Notes: generated by a model not told the origin, from the letters alone. Positions 8,868 to 18,249 are shown, numbered from the stretch's first letter. The stretch is DNA of 64,000 bases from CAWHMS01 sp963830495 (GCA_963830495.1 CAWHMS010000003.1:558001-622000), one strand, 5' to 3'. Translations and numbers: made by a program.

Positions 8868-9464
8868 ATGATGGCATCCGTGAGCGCGCGCGTGATCCTG
8901 CTGGCCGGACCCTCCGGTGCGGGCAAGTCACGCCTCGCTGCCCGGCTCGGTCTCCCGATCCTCCAGCTCGACGACTTCTACAAGGACGGCGATGCGCCGG
9001 AGTTGCCGCGCTTCGAGAGCGATGCGACCGACTGGGATCACCCCGATTCGTGGAACGCGTCGGCCGCGATGGCCGCGGTGAGGGAGGTGTGCCTCGACGG
9101 CGGCACGGACCACCCGATCTACGACATCAGCGCCAACGCCAAGGTCGGACACCGCGAGCTCAAGCTCGAAGGCGAGTCCTGGTTCGTGGCCGAGGGCATC
9201 TTCGCCGCCGAGCTGATCGCCCCGTGCGATGCTGCCGGCCTGCTGGGCGCTGCGATCTGTGTACGGCGCTCGCGGTGGACGACCTTCGTGCTGCGCCTGG
9301 TGCGCGACCTGCTCGAGCATCGCAAGCCTCCGCTGTTCCTGGTACGGCGCGGCTGGTGGCTGGCGGCCCGAGAGCCGGCGCTGGTCGGCGCATTGGTCGA
9401 GCGTGGCTGTCGTGCGATGACTCCGCGCGAGGCAGAGCGCTTCATCAAGGTGATGACGGGCTGA
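8868..9464 (+). CDS. P-loop NTPase, uridine kinase-like
   Basis: 198-residue cytoplasmic ATP-binding protein. Walker A is LLAGPSGAGKSRLA near residue 12, and LQLDDFYKDGD follows, the DDFY motif of the uridine kinase/phosphoribulokinase-type fold. Further conserved-looking blocks are WDHPDSWN, PIYDISANAK and a basic RRSRWTTFVLRLVRDLLEHR lid-like stretch. The reaction is unproven; phosphorylation of a nucleoside or small sugar-like substrate is inferred from the fold. Starts at 8868, 8871 and GTG 8880 are all possible, and GTG 8880 gives the leanest N-terminus. Its 3' end overlaps the convergent acetyltransferase by 20 bases. Confidence 0.75.
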   Translation: MMASVSARVILLAGPSGAGKSRLAARLGLPILQLDDFYKDGDAPELPRFESDATDWDHPDSWNASAAMAAVREVCLDGGTDHPIYDISANAKVGHRELKLEGESWFVAEGIFAAELIAPCDAAGLLGAAICVRRSRWTTFVLRLVRDLLEHRKPPLFLVRRGWWLAAREPALVGALVERGCRAMTPREAERFIKVMTG

Positions 9465-10008
9465 GCGACAGCTCGTGGACCGGCCGGCTCGGATCGTCCC
9501 GCACACAGCGGAATCCGGCGCCGACGAAGACAGCCTCCGGGCCGGTCCACACATCCTCCGCAGGCAGGTCACCGCGACGCGGAAAGGCCTGCACGGTCGT
9601 GACGCCTCGGTATTGCAGGTCGGCCAGTGCCGCGTCGAGCAACGCCGAGGAGACGCCACGGCCGCGATAGGGCGGCAGCACGAAGAAGCAGGTCACCGCC
9701 CAGACCGAGTCGTCCGGAGACAGAGCATAGGAGGCCAGCAGCTTGGGCAGGCGATCCCTCGGGCCCACCTGGCACCACCCGACCACCTGACCCTCGACGT
9801 ACGCGAGCCACCCATCTCGGTCGCCTCGCGCCATGAGCTCCTCGCGCAGAAGGCGGTTGTCCTGGGAGCTTCGCTCGCCGAACCCCTCCCAGGTTTCTGT
9901 CCACCACGCCACGCACCAGCACCACCCCGCGCTGGCGGGGTCGCCATGCAGACGGTAGAAGTCAGCGTCTTGTTCGGCTGTGAGCCGGTGGCACTCGATC
10001 TGCGTCAC
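9445..10008 (-). CDS. GNAT family N-acetyltransferase
   Basis: 187-residue acetyltransferase. The centre carries WLAYVEGQVVGWCQVGPRD (strands 2-4). VTCFFVLPPYRGRGVSSALL is the acetyl-CoA-binding motif A with the R/Q-x-x-G-x-G/A loop, and AVFVGAGFRCVRDDPSRPV is the closing strand. The N-terminal SAGWCWCVAWW stretch is rich in Trp and Cys, as in a GNAT subgroup often annotated near small-molecule resistance genes. Substrate unknown. It ends tail to tail with the P-loop gene, and add begins its 3' end only eight bases upstream on the same strand, so add and this gene may share a transcript. Confidence 0.85.
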   Translation of the reverse strand: MTQIECHRLTAEQDADFYRLHGDPASAGWCWCVAWWTETWEGFGERSSQDNRLLREELMARGDRDGWLAYVEGQVVGWCQVGPRDRLPKLLASYALSPDDSVWAVTCFFVLPPYRGRGVSSALLDAALADLQYRGVTTVQAFPRRGDLPAEDVWTGPEAVFVGAGFRCVRDDPSRPVHELSLSPSSP

Positions 10009-10016
10009 GGCACCGC

Positions 10017-11105
10017 CTAGGCCGGCAGCGCCAGAGCCGCGTAGCCAGGCTTGATGACCCGCTCGATCAAGTCCAGCCGGCGGTCGAACGGCAAGAATGC
10101 GCTCTTCATCGCGTTGATGGTGAACCAGCGCATGTCGTCGAGGTCGTAGCCGAAGGCCTCACTGAGCCGCTGCATCTCGCGGCTCATCGACGTACCGCTC
10201 ATCAGCCGGTTGTCGGTGTTGACGGTCACCCGGAAGCGCAGCTGGGTCAGCAGCCCGATCGGGTGCGACGCGATCGAGGGCGCTGCTCCGGTCTGCAGGT
10301 TTGACGACGGGCACATCTCGAGCGGCACTCGGCGATCACGCACGTACGCCGCGAGCCGACCCAGTCGCGCCGCCCTTGACTCGGACATGTCGATGTCGTC
10401 GACAATGCGCACGCCGTGCCCCAGCCGTTCGGCTCCACACCACTGCAGCGCCTCCCAGATCGACGGCAGTCCGAACGCCTCCCCGGCATGGATGGTGAAG
10501 TGCGCGTTCTCGCGCTGGAGATACTCGAACGAGCTGAGGTGCCGGGTCGGCGGGAAGCCGACTTCGGCGCCGGCGATATCGAAGCCGCAGACACCGGCAT
10601 CGCGATGCCGGACCGTCAGCTCGGCGATCTCACGCGAGTTGGCCGCATGCCGCAGTGCGGTGAGGATCTGCTGTACGACGATCGGCCGACCGCGCGCCGC
10701 AGCAGCCGACATTCCCTCGGCGAAGCCGTCCTTGACCGCGGCGACGACCTCGTGCAGGCTCAGTCCGGCACCGAGATGCTGCTCCGGCGCGTAGCGCACC
10801 TCGGCGTACACCACGCCGTCGGAGGCGAGGTCCTCGACGCATTCGCGAGCGACCCGGCGCAGCTGCTCAGGACGCTGCATGACGGCCACGGTGTGGTCGA
10901 ACGTCTCGAGGTAGCGCTCCAACGTGCCGGAGTCGGCGGACTCCACGAACCACCGGTCCAGGGGCTCCGGCTCATCCGCCGGCAGCTCGTGGCCGACCTG
11001 AGCCGCCAGCTCGAGCACGGTCTCGGGTCGCAGACCCCCGTCGAGGTGGTCGTGCAGCAGCGCCTTGGGGGCGGCGATGAAGCGGTCGTCGGTCGCCTGA
11101 TGCAT
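10017..11105 (-). CDS. add: adenosine deaminase
   Basis: 362 residues. Zinc enzyme converting adenosine or deoxyadenosine to (deoxy)inosine in the cytoplasm. Visible metal and catalytic motifs are HDHLDGG near residue 18 (HxH), FTIHAGE near 200 (His and catalytic Glu), CPSSNLQTGA and VNTDNRLMSGTSMSRE (zinc Asp; the usual second Asp of NTDD is Asn here, a variant I associate with actinobacterial enzymes). It fits the salvage group with deoA, cdd and the BMP importer. A SDR gene diverges from it across 77 bases, which must hold both promoters. Confidence 0.95.
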   Translation of the reverse strand: MHQATDDRFIAAPKALLHDHLDGGLRPETVLELAAQVGHELPADEPEPLDRWFVESADSGTLERYLETFDHTVAVMQRPEQLRRVARECVEDLASDGVVYAEVRYAPEQHLGAGLSLHEVVAAVKDGFAEGMSAAAARGRPIVVQQILTALRHAANSREIAELTVRHRDAGVCGFDIAGAEVGFPPTRHLSSFEYLQRENAHFTIHAGEAFGLPSIWEALQWCGAERLGHGVRIVDDIDMSESRAARLGRLAAYVRDRRVPLEMCPSSNLQTGAAPSIASHPIGLLTQLRFRVTVNTDNRLMSGTSMSREMQRLSEAFGYDLDDMRWFTINAMKSAFLPFDRRLDLIERVIKPGYAALALPA

Positions 11106-11182
11106 GTCGCTATCCTCCCAGGTGGATCCAGCCTGCCAGCCGGGTCCGGCCCCGTCCCCGTCTTTCTCCGGAGAGGTACGAC

Positions 11183-11944
11183 ATGACCGAGCACGACCAG
11201 CGGGTTGCGATCGTGACCGGAGCCGCGCGCGGCATCGGCGCAGCCGTGGCCGCGCGCCTGGCTCGCGACGGCCTTGCTGTGGCGGTGCTCGACCTCGAGG
11301 AGGACGCGTGCAGGGACACCGTCAACCAGATCCAGGCCCAGGGCGGCAGGGCTGCTGCAGCGCGTGTCGACGTATCGGACGAAGTCTCGGTCGCTGCGGC
11401 GCTCGACCAGGTCGTGAGTCGCCTCGGCACACCGACGGTGCTGGTCAACAATGCGGGCATCCTGCGTGACAACCTGCTGTTCAAGATGTCGGCGGACGAC
11501 TGGGACGCGGTGATGCAGGTGCATCTGCGCGGATCGTTCCTCATGTCGCGGGCCACCCAAACGCACATGACTCAGGTGGGGTGGGGACGCATCGTCAACC
11601 TTTCCAGTACGTCGGCGCTGGGCAACCGTGGGCAGGCCAACTACGCGGCGGCCAAGGCCGGGCTGCAGGGCTTCACCAAGACGCTGGCGATCGAGCTCGG
11701 CCGGTTCGGCATCACCGTCAACGCGATCGCCCCCGGCTTCATCGTCACCGACATGACACGAGCCACCGCCGAGCGAGTCGGGGTGGACTTCGAGGAGTTC
11801 CAGGCCGCCCGGGCCGCGGAGACTCCGGTGCCGCGGGTCGGGACGCCCGACGACATCGCCCACGCCGCGTCCTTCTTCGTGAGTGAGGGCGCCTCCTTCG
11901 TCACCGGCCAGGTGCTGTACGTCGCCGGCGGGCCGAGGGGCTGA
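11183..11944 (+). CDS. SDR family 3-oxoacyl-ACP/CoA reductase (FabG-like)
   Basis: 253-residue short-chain dehydrogenase. TGAARGIGAAVA is the NAD(P) Rossmann glycine motif, VLVNNAGI follows, and NLSSTSALGNRGQANYAAAK gives the Ser-Tyr-Lys catalytic set. The C-terminus ends with VTGQVLYVAGGPRG, the fatty-acid reductase pattern. The closest assignment is a FabG-type ketoacyl reductase acting on an ACP or CoA thioester. A MaoC-type hydratase follows after seven bases, so the pair could perform consecutive reduction and dehydration (or the reverse, in oxidation) on the same acyl chain; this is inferred from order. Confidence 0.88.
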   Translation: MTEHDQRVAIVTGAARGIGAAVAARLARDGLAVAVLDLEEDACRDTVNQIQAQGGRAAAARVDVSDEVSVAAALDQVVSRLGTPTVLVNNAGILRDNLLFKMSADDWDAVMQVHLRGSFLMSRATQTHMTQVGWGRIVNLSSTSALGNRGQANYAAAKAGLQGFTKTLAIELGRFGITVNAIAPGFIVTDMTRATAERVGVDFEEFQAARAAETPVPRVGTPDDIAHAASFFVSEGASFVTGQVLYVAGGPRG

Positions 11945-11951
11945 CTGACCC

Positions 11952-12422
11952 GTGACCCGCCATTTCACCAACGCGGAGCAACTGACCGAAGCCGTGGGTG
12001 AGCATCTCGGTCACAGCGATTGGATCCCGATCGACCAGGCGCGGATCGACACGTTCGCCGACGCGACCGGGGACCACCAGTGGATCCATATCAATCCCGA
12101 GCGAGCCGCCTCCGGCCCGTACGGTCGGACGATCGCGCACGGCTACCTGACCCTGTCTCTGCTTCCTGTCATGGTCGCGTCGGTCGTCGCGTACGACGGC
12201 TGGGCGGTCAAGATCAACTACGGCTCCGACAAGGTGCGGTTTCCGCAGCCCGTCCCGGTCGGCAGCCGGGTCCGGGCCGGCATCGAGCTGATGGCTGTGA
12301 CGCCGGTGCCGGCGGGGATCCAGGTGGCGGTGCGCTCGACGGTCGAGGTCGAGGGGCCCGGCGGCGACGTACTCCCCAAGCCCGCGCTGGTGGCCGACAC
12401 GCTGACCCTGCTGGCCGGCTGA
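11952..12422 (+). CDS. MaoC family dehydratase
   Basis: 156-residue hot-dog-fold (R)-hydratase. The hydratase-2 motif is plain: FADATGDHQWIHINPERA with the catalytic Asp and His, then GPYGRTIAHGYLTLSLLP. It should interconvert enoyl-CoA and (R)-3-hydroxyacyl-CoA. The GTG start lies seven bases after the SDR stop, so the two genes form a small operon. A long hairpin follows at 12435-12477, between this gene and the convergent deoA. Confidence 0.9.
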   Translation: MTRHFTNAEQLTEAVGEHLGHSDWIPIDQARIDTFADATGDHQWIHINPERAASGPYGRTIAHGYLTLSLLPVMVASVVAYDGWAVKINYGSDKVRFPQPVPVGSRVRAGIELMAVTPVPAGIQVAVRSTVEVEGPGGDVLPKPALVADTLTLLAG

Positions 12423-12434
12423 ACAACCCTGCTG

Positions 12435-12477
12435 TGGCTGAAGCTTTTCCACCTACGCAGGTGAAGAGTTTCAGCCA
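12435..12477. terminator. long hairpin between convergent genes (TGGCTGAA family)
   Basis: TGGCTGAA (12435-12442) pairs with TTCAGCCA (12470-12477). The stem then continues through G-U and A-U pairs to an inner CACCT/AGGTG stem with an ACGC loop, about 19 pairs with one bulge. No T-tract follows. It sits 12 bases after the MaoC stop and 38 before the deoA stop, so it can serve both strands. A close relative of its arms occurs at 37279-37321. Confidence 0.75.
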
Positions 12478-12515
12478 TAGCCACGCGCAGGGGTAGCCGC
12501 ACCTGCGGGGCCAGG

Positions 12516-13808
12516 TCAGGCGATGCGGTCGATCACGATCTCGCCGACTGAGGCCACGTCAGCCGGCGACTCGATGATGTCGACAGCACCGTTCAGCGCC
12601 TCCTGGGCCCGGTCGAAGCGATGGACGTCGTCGCTGTAGAGCGTCATCAACGGCTCACCTGCGGTCACCACGTCACCGGGCTTGGCGTGCAGCACCACTC
12701 CCGCCCCGGCCTGGACCGGGTGCTCCTTCATGGCGCGGCCGGCCCCGAGTCGCCAGGCCGCCACACCGACCGCCAGCGCGTCCAGCCGCCCCAGGACGCC
12801 ATTCGACGGCGCGGTCACCACGTGAGACTCCCGTCCGACGGGCAGCGGGGCGTCGACCTCGCCGCCCTGCGCCGCGATCATCCGCCGCCACACGTCCATG
12901 GCCGATCCGTCAGCGAGCTTGTCCGCCGGGTCGATGTCGTGCCGCCCACCTGCCGCCACCATCTCCCGGGCCAGCGAGAGCGTGAGCTCGACCACGTCAG
13001 CAGGTCCGCCACCGGCGAGGACGTCCACCGACTCCTGCACCTCCACGGCGTTGCCGACGGCCAGGCCGAGCGGCGTACTCATGTCGGTCACGAGCGCGAC
13101 CGTGGCGACGCCTGCGTCGCTGCCGAGATCCACCATCGTCCGGGCCAGGTCACGGGCCTCTCCCAGCTCCTTCATGAAAGCGCCCGGGCCGACCTTGACG
13201 TCGAGGACGAGCGCGCCCGTACCCTCGGCGATCTTCTTGCTCATGATGGAGGCCGCGATCAACGGAATGGACTCCACGGTGCCGGTCACGTCTCGCAAGG
13301 CGTACAGCTTCTTGTCCGCCGGTGCGAGGCTCGCGCCGGCGGCGCAGATGACCGCGCCGACCGACTCCAGCTGCGCCACGATCTCGTCGTACGTCAAGTC
13401 AGCGCGCCACCCGGGGATCGACTCGAGCTTGTCCAGCGTGCCACCGGTGTGCCCGAGTCCGCGGCCGGACAGCTGGGGTACGGCGACGCCGCACGCGGCC
13501 ACCAGCGGCGCCAGTGGCAGCGTGATCTTGTCGCCGACTCCGCCCGTCGAGTGCTTGTCGACGGTCGGTCTCGACAGTCTGGTGAAGTCCAGCCGCTCCC
13601 CGGTGGCGATCATCGCGTGGGTCCAGCGGCGGATCTCGCGATGGGTCATGCCGTTGAGCAGGATCGCCATGGCCAGCGAGGACATCTGCTCCTCTGCCAC
13701 CGCACCACGCGTGTAGGCATCGACCACCCAGTCGATCTGTGCGTCGGTGAGCTCGCTGCCGCCGCGCTTGGTGATGATGATGTCGACCGCATCGTGTGAC
13801 TCGGCCAC
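12516..13808 (-). CDS. deoA: thymidine phosphorylase
   Basis: 430 residues. Reversibly phosphorolyses thymidine or deoxyuridine to the base plus deoxyribose 1-phosphate, which after isomerisation feeds DeoC. DKHSTGGVGDK near residue 84 is the phosphate-binding loop, LSGRGLGHTGGTLDKLESIP is the family signature, and ASIMSKKIAEG carries conserved substrate-site Lys residues. The C-terminal quarter is the pyrimidine nucleoside phosphorylase alpha/beta domain. It lies 18 bases downstream of cdd and reads in the same direction as the importer genes, so the order lipoprotein, ATPase, permeases, cdd, deoA forms one uptake-and-degradation unit. Confidence 0.96.
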   Translation of the reverse strand: MAESHDAVDIIITKRGGSELTDAQIDWVVDAYTRGAVAEEQMSSLAMAILLNGMTHREIRRWTHAMIATGERLDFTRLSRPTVDKHSTGGVGDKITLPLAPLVAACGVAVPQLSGRGLGHTGGTLDKLESIPGWRADLTYDEIVAQLESVGAVICAAGASLAPADKKLYALRDVTGTVESIPLIAASIMSKKIAEGTGALVLDVKVGPGAFMKELGEARDLARTMVDLGSDAGVATVALVTDMSTPLGLAVGNAVEVQESVDVLAGGGPADVVELTLSLAREMVAAGGRHDIDPADKLADGSAMDVWRRMIAAQGGEVDAPLPVGRESHVVTAPSNGVLGRLDALAVGVAAWRLGAGRAMKEHPVQAGAGVVLHAKPGDVVTAGEPLMTLYSDDVHRFDRAQEALNGAVDIIESPADVASVGEIVIDRIA

Positions 13809-13826
13809 GTGGCGACCCCCTTGTCG

Positions 13827-14237
13827 TCAGTGTCGGCGAAGCGTTTCGGGGCCGAAGGCGTCCGGCAGGATCTCCGCCATCGTCTGGACGCCGTCGGCCA
13901 TCTGTACGAGAAGCTCCGGTCCACCGTGCTCGAAGAGCAGCTGCCGGCAGCGCCCGCAGGGCATCAGGGCAAGACCCTGCCCGTCGACGCATGCCACCGC
14001 CACCAGCCGACCGCCGCCGGTGGCGTGCAGCTGCGACACCAGGCCGCACTCCGCGCACAGGCCTACGCCGTACGCAGCGTTCTCGACGTTGCAGGCGACG
14101 AGCACCCGACCGTCGTCGACGAGTCCGGCCACGCCGACGGGATAACGCGAGTACGGCGCGTAGGCGCGTCTCATCACGGCGGTGGCAGAGCTCGTCAGCA
14201 GCGCCCAGTCGACGTCGTCTGCGCTGGCGTGGGCCAT
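13827..14237 (-). CDS. cdd: cytidine deaminase
   Basis: 136-residue homotetrameric-type cytidine/deoxycytidine deaminase, producing (deoxy)uridine for DeoA. NVENAAYGVGLCAECG contains the substrate-binding Asn/Glu and the zinc Cys-Ala-Glu-Cys with the catalytic Glu. MPCGRCRQ gives the other two zinc Cys. Length is normal for the short family. One base separates it from the upstream permease stop, implying translational coupling. A few positions, such as GLCAECGLVSQL, depart from the E. coli form but match actinobacterial ones as I know them. Confidence 0.95.
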   Translation of the reverse strand: MAHASADDVDWALLTSSATAVMRRAYAPYSRYPVGVAGLVDDGRVLVACNVENAAYGVGLCAECGLVSQLHATGGGRLVAVACVDGQGLALMPCGRCRQLLFEHGGPELLVQMADGVQTMAEILPDAFGPETLRRH

Positions 14238-14238
14238 G

Positions 14239-15534
14239 TCAGCCCTTCACATAGGGCTCGCCGTCGGCCGCCGGCGGCCGCACCCGGCCGACGAAGCCCG
14301 CCACAGCCACGATGGTCGCGATGTACGGCGTCATGGTGAGCAGCTCGGTGGGGATCTTGCCGAGCAGCTGCAACTGGCCCTGCAGCGCGGAGACGAAGCC
14401 GAAGAAGAGCGCCGCGAACGTCGCATAGACCGGGTGCCAACGACCCATGATGACCGCAGCCAGCGCGATGAAGCCGTTGCCTGCCGAGGCGTCCTTGTCG
14501 AACGCACCCGTGGACCCGACGGTGAAGTACGCTCCACCAAGACCGGCGAACACACCACCGAAGAGCACCGCCTGCCACCGGATCCGCTTCACGTTGATGC
14601 CGACGGTGTCGGCTGCTCGGGGATGCTCGCCCACCGACCGCACCCGAAGACCCCATCGGGTCTCGAACAGCACGAAGGCAACGAGTGCGACAGAGAGATA
14701 CATCAGGTAGACGAGGATGGTCTGCTCGAACATCGCCTCGCCGATCAGCGGCAGCTCCGCAAGGCCGGGGATCCTGATCGTCTCGAGCGTCGGTGGCTCG
14801 TTGAGGTACTGCCTGATGTCCTCGTCACCCGGGATCTGGTCGAGCAGGAACGCCGTGAGACCGCTGGCCAGCACAACCAGCACGACCCCCAGCACCACCT
14901 GGTTGACCAAGTAGCGGATGGAGAAGAGCGCCAGCAGCGCAGCGATGCCGACACCGGCCACGATACCGCCCAGCAGGCCGGCGCCAGCGCTGTAGGTGGC
15001 GCTTGCCACCACGGAGGCGAGGAACGCCCCCGCGATGAACTGGCCCTCGATCGCGATGTTGATCACCCCGGCCCGCTCACAGATGCAGCCGGCCAGAGCA
15101 CCCAGGATCAGCGGCGTGGCAATCGCGAAGGTGCCCGGCAGCGGGTTGGTGATCCAGACCTCGAACGTCGACTCCTGGTCGGCGTACGCCCAGACCACGA
15201 ACCCCAGGATGAAGGCGGCGCCCGCCACGATCATCGACACCGTGGTGACCCAACCCTTGCGGATCACCCCTGCGAACGAGGCAACACACAGCGCCAGGCA
15301 GTAGATCGCGCAGACCAGCACCGTGGGCTTGGCCGGCAGCATCCCGGGCTCGGTATCGCGCGTCCGCTCACCCGTCAGCAGGTAGGACACGTCGCCGCCG
15401 TCGATGTCCCACCAGAACACCAGCAGGATCACGCTCACGACGAGCAGGGTGACGCCGAGCTTGATCCGGCGGTGGCTCTCAGCCGGATCCCGTACGCCTT
15501 CGACCTCGGCGGGCCGGTCCAGCACGGTGGTCAT
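14239..15534 (-). CDS. ABC transporter permease, nucleoside-type
   Basis: 431-residue inner-membrane permease of the branched-chain/ribose type (BPD_transp_2). About ten hydrophobic helices are visible, including VTLLVVSVILLVFWW near residue 30, and GVINIAIEGQFIAGAFLA, a conserved motif of this family. The N-terminal 25 residues are cytoplasmic and charged. With a BMP-family lipoprotein and a double ATPase it resembles the importers for nucleosides in Gram-positive bacteria (YufN-Q type, Bmp/Nup type). It overlaps the upstream permease by four bases (ATGA). Confidence 0.9.
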   Translation of the reverse strand: MTTVLDRPAEVEGVRDPAESHRRIKLGVTLLVVSVILLVFWWDIDGGDVSYLLTGERTRDTEPGMLPAKPTVLVCAIYCLALCVASFAGVIRKGWVTTVSMIVAGAAFILGFVVWAYADQESTFEVWITNPLPGTFAIATPLILGALAGCICERAGVINIAIEGQFIAGAFLASVVASATYSAGAGLLGGIVAGVGIAALLALFSIRYLVNQVVLGVVLVVLASGLTAFLLDQIPGDEDIRQYLNEPPTLETIRIPGLAELPLIGEAMFEQTILVYLMYLSVALVAFVLFETRWGLRVRSVGEHPRAADTVGINVKRIRWQAVLFGGVFAGLGGAYFTVGSTGAFDKDASAGNGFIALAAVIMGRWHPVYATFAALFFGFVSALQGQLQLLGKIPTELLTMTPYIATIVAVAGFVGRVRPPAADGEPYVKG

Positions 15535-16733
15535 GAGCCCCAGCCCTTCGCCATGACGGCGCTGGTATCGGCGGTGGTCTTCATCCGGAACACGGCCTTG
15601 ACCAGCGCCGGTGCCGCGACGAAGAGCACGATCAGCGCCTGCAGCACCTGCGTGAGCGCCAACGGCGTCCCCGCCGAGGCCTGCATCGACGTACCGCCAA
15701 TCGACAGCGCCCCGAACAGCAGACCCGCCAGCACGGTGCCGAACGGCGTCGCCCGGCCGAGTAGTGCGACGGTGATCGCGTCGAACCCGATGGTGCCGCC
15801 GTAGTTAGCGGTCAGCGAGTCCTGGTTGCCCTGGATCAGCTGAGCCCCCGCCAGCCCCGCCAGCGCACCGGCGATGACCATCGCGATCGTGTAGACGTTG
15901 GGCACGCTCATGCCGGCCGTGCGGCTCGCGTCGGGGTTGGCACCGACGGCACGGAGCTCGAATCCGATCGTGCTTCGGTCGAGCAGCCACCACACCGCAC
16001 CGGCGGCCAGTACGGCGAGCAGGATGCCCGTGTGCACCCCGAGAATGTCGGGGAAGGACGCCGAGTCGGCGACGTTGTCACTGCGTGGGTTGTTGGAGCC
16101 TGCCTGCTGGAAGGACTCCTTGGTCAGCAGCCAGGTGAGGAGCGATGCCGCGACGTAGTTGAGCATGATCGTGGTGATGACCTCGTGCGCCCCGGTGCGC
16201 GCCTTGAGTACGCCGACGATGCCTCCCCAGACCGCACCCCCGAGCAGGCCGGCGATCAGCGCGGCGACGAGGTGGACCCCGGCGGGCATGTCGTAGTGGA
16301 ACCCGACGTAGCCGGCGCAGATCCCCGCGATGATGAGCTGGCCCTGGGCGCCGATGTTGAACAGGCCGGCGCGGAAGGCCAAAGTCACCGAAAGGCCAGC
16401 GCAGATCAGGGGCGCGGCGCGCTCGAGGGTGGAGGTGATCGCGTCCCAGGATCCGACCGATCCCGTGACCAGTGCCCAGTAGGACTCGATGACTGCGGAG
16501 AACCCGTTGGTGAACGCGTCCCAGGGGTAGCTGAAGAAGTAGCCGAAGCTCTCGACGGTCTCCTGGTCGCTGACGAGGATCAGGATCGCTCCGATGAGAA
16601 ACGCCAGCACGAACGATGCCAGCGTCACCTTCACCGTCGGCAGCCACGCCTCCATCTGGTTGCGGAGGTCGGACTGCCTCGAGCGATCCGGGGGCCGACT
16701 GTCGTGCGACGCGAGCTGCTCAGACATGGCCAC
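15531..16733 (-). CDS. ABC transporter permease, nucleoside-type
   Basis: 400-residue partner permease. A cytoplasmic leader of about 30 residues precedes the first helix (VKVTLASFVLAFLIGAILIL). RAGLFNIGAQGQLIIAGICA is the family's conserved loop. Eight to ten helices are visible. It overlaps the ATPase gene by 14 bases and the next permease by four, so stoichiometric translation is likely. A second Met three codons into the reading (16727) could be the true start. Substrate is inferred from cdd and deoA directly downstream. Confidence 0.9.
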   Translation of the reverse strand: MAMSEQLASHDSRPPDRSRQSDLRNQMEAWLPTVKVTLASFVLAFLIGAILILVSDQETVESFGYFFSYPWDAFTNGFSAVIESYWALVTGSVGSWDAITSTLERAAPLICAGLSVTLAFRAGLFNIGAQGQLIIAGICAGYVGFHYDMPAGVHLVAALIAGLLGGAVWGGIVGVLKARTGAHEVITTIMLNYVAASLLTWLLTKESFQQAGSNNPRSDNVADSASFPDILGVHTGILLAVLAAGAVWWLLDRSTIGFELRAVGANPDASRTAGMSVPNVYTIAMVIAGALAGLAGAQLIQGNQDSLTANYGGTIGFDAITVALLGRATPFGTVLAGLLFGALSIGGTSMQASAGTPLALTQVLQALIVLFVAAPALVKAVFRMKTTADTSAVMAKGWGS

Positions 16734-18249
16734 CTCCCGGAGTCGCCGCCTGCTGCTGAGCTCCGGCCATGAGCAGCCCGATCTCCTCTCGCGCGATGCC
16801 AGGCGACACCGTGTCGACGATGCGGCCGTCGTACATGACGGCGATCCGGTCGGCGAGCGAGAACACCTCGTCGAGCTCGGTGGAGACGATGACGACCGCC
16901 GTACCGCTGTCGCGCTCGGTCACGATGCGTTTGTGAATGAACTCGATCGAGCCGACGTCGACTCCCCGCGTCGGCTGTGAGGCGATCAGCACCTTGAGCG
17001 GCCGGGACAGCTCGCGTGCAACGACGACCTTCTGCTGGTTGCCGCCCGACAGGGCCGAGACCGGCGCGTGCTCGCTCTGGGTGCGGATGTCGAACTCCTG
17101 GATCCGGTCGCGCGCGTTGGCGAAGATCGCACCGAGCTTGAGTGCGATCCCACTGGAGTAGTCGTCATGCTTGTACAGGTCCAGCACCAGGTTCTCGCCG
17201 ACGCTGAACGCCCCGACGAAGCCGTCGTGCGACCGGTCCTCGGGGATGTAGCCGATGCCGTCCTCCAGGCTCTGCCGTGGGCCGTGCTTGGAGATGTTGC
17301 GGCCCTCGAGGAAGATCTCCCCGGCCGCCGGCCGGACCAGCCCAAGCAGGGACTTGATCAGCTCGGTCTGACCGTTGCCCTGCACACCGGCGATCGCCAG
17401 GATCTCTCCGGCACGTACGTCAAACGACACGTCCTTGACGACCGTGGCGCCGCGGATGTCGATGACGGTCACGTCCTTGACGTCGAGGACGACGTCTCCC
17501 GGCGAGGCCGAGCCTTTGTCGACCTGCAACTGCACCGAGCGACCGACCATCATTTCGGCCAGCTCGGACTCCGAGGCGGAGGGCTGCGTCGTGCCGACCA
17601 CCTTGCCTCGCCGGATCACCGTGATCCGATCTCCGACGGCCTTGACCTCGCGCAGCTTGTGGGTGATGAAGACAATCGACGTACCGTCGTCGCGCAGCCC
17701 ACCCATGATGCCCATCAGCTCGTCGATCTCCTGAGGCGTCAGCACGGCGGTCGGCTCGTCGAGGATCAGCACCTCGGCGTCGTTGGCGAGCGCCTTGATG
17801 ATCTCGACCCGCTGCTGCACGCCGACCGGGAGGTCCTCGATCAGCGCGTCGGGGTCGACGTCGAGCTTGTATCTCGAAGACAGGTCGCGCACCAGCTGAG
17901 CGGCCTGGGCACGGTCGAGGACTCCGAGTGCGCGCGTCCGCTCCCGTCCCAGCATGACGTTCTCGGCGACGGTGAAGACCGGGACGAGCATGAAGTGCTG
18001 GTGCACCATCCCGATGCCGGCAGCGATCGCGTCACCGGGGTTGGTGCAGGTGAGTTCCGTGCCGTCGAGCACGATCTCACCCTCGTCCGGCTCGAGGAGC
18101 CCGTAGAGCATGTTCATCAACGTGGACTTGCCGGCGCCGTTCTCCCCGAGCAAGCAGTGGATCTCCCCCGGCTCGACCGTCAGGTCGATGTGATCGTTGG
18201 CGGTGAAGGACCCAAAACGCTTCGTGAGTCCCTTGATCTCGAGCCGCAT
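16720..18249 (-). CDS. ABC transporter ATP-binding protein (two ATPase domains)
   Basis: 509 residues with two ABC domains in one chain, as in ribose/galactoside/nucleoside importers. Domain 1: GENGAGKSTLMN (Walker A, near residue 36), LPVGVQQRVEI (signature region) and EVLILDEPTAVL (Walker B). Domain 2: VQGNGQTELIKSLLG (degenerate P-loop), LSGGNQQKVVVARE and VLIASQPTRGVD, where the usual DE is SQ. The second site is therefore probably non-hydrolytic, as is normal in this subfamily. The gene starts about 120 bases after the lipoprotein stop, with a strong hairpin in between. Confidence 0.93.
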   Translation of the reverse strand: MRLEIKGLTKRFGSFTANDHIDLTVEPGEIHCLLGENGAGKSTLMNMLYGLLEPDEGEIVLDGTELTCTNPGDAIAAGIGMVHQHFMLVPVFTVAENVMLGRERTRALGVLDRAQAAQLVRDLSSRYKLDVDPDALIEDLPVGVQQRVEIIKALANDAEVLILDEPTAVLTPQEIDELMGIMGGLRDDGTSIVFITHKLREVKAVGDRITVIRRGKVVGTTQPSASESELAEMMVGRSVQLQVDKGSASPGDVVLDVKDVTVIDIRGATVVKDVSFDVRAGEILAIAGVQGNGQTELIKSLLGLVRPAAGEIFLEGRNISKHGPRQSLEDGIGYIPEDRSHDGFVGAFSVGENLVLDLYKHDDYSSGIALKLGAIFANARDRIQEFDIRTQSEHAPVSALSGGNQQKVVVARELSRPLKVLIASQPTRGVDVGSIEFIHKRIVTERDSGTAVVIVSTELDEVFSLADRIAVMYDGRIVDTVSPGIAREEIGLLMAGAQQQAATPGGGHV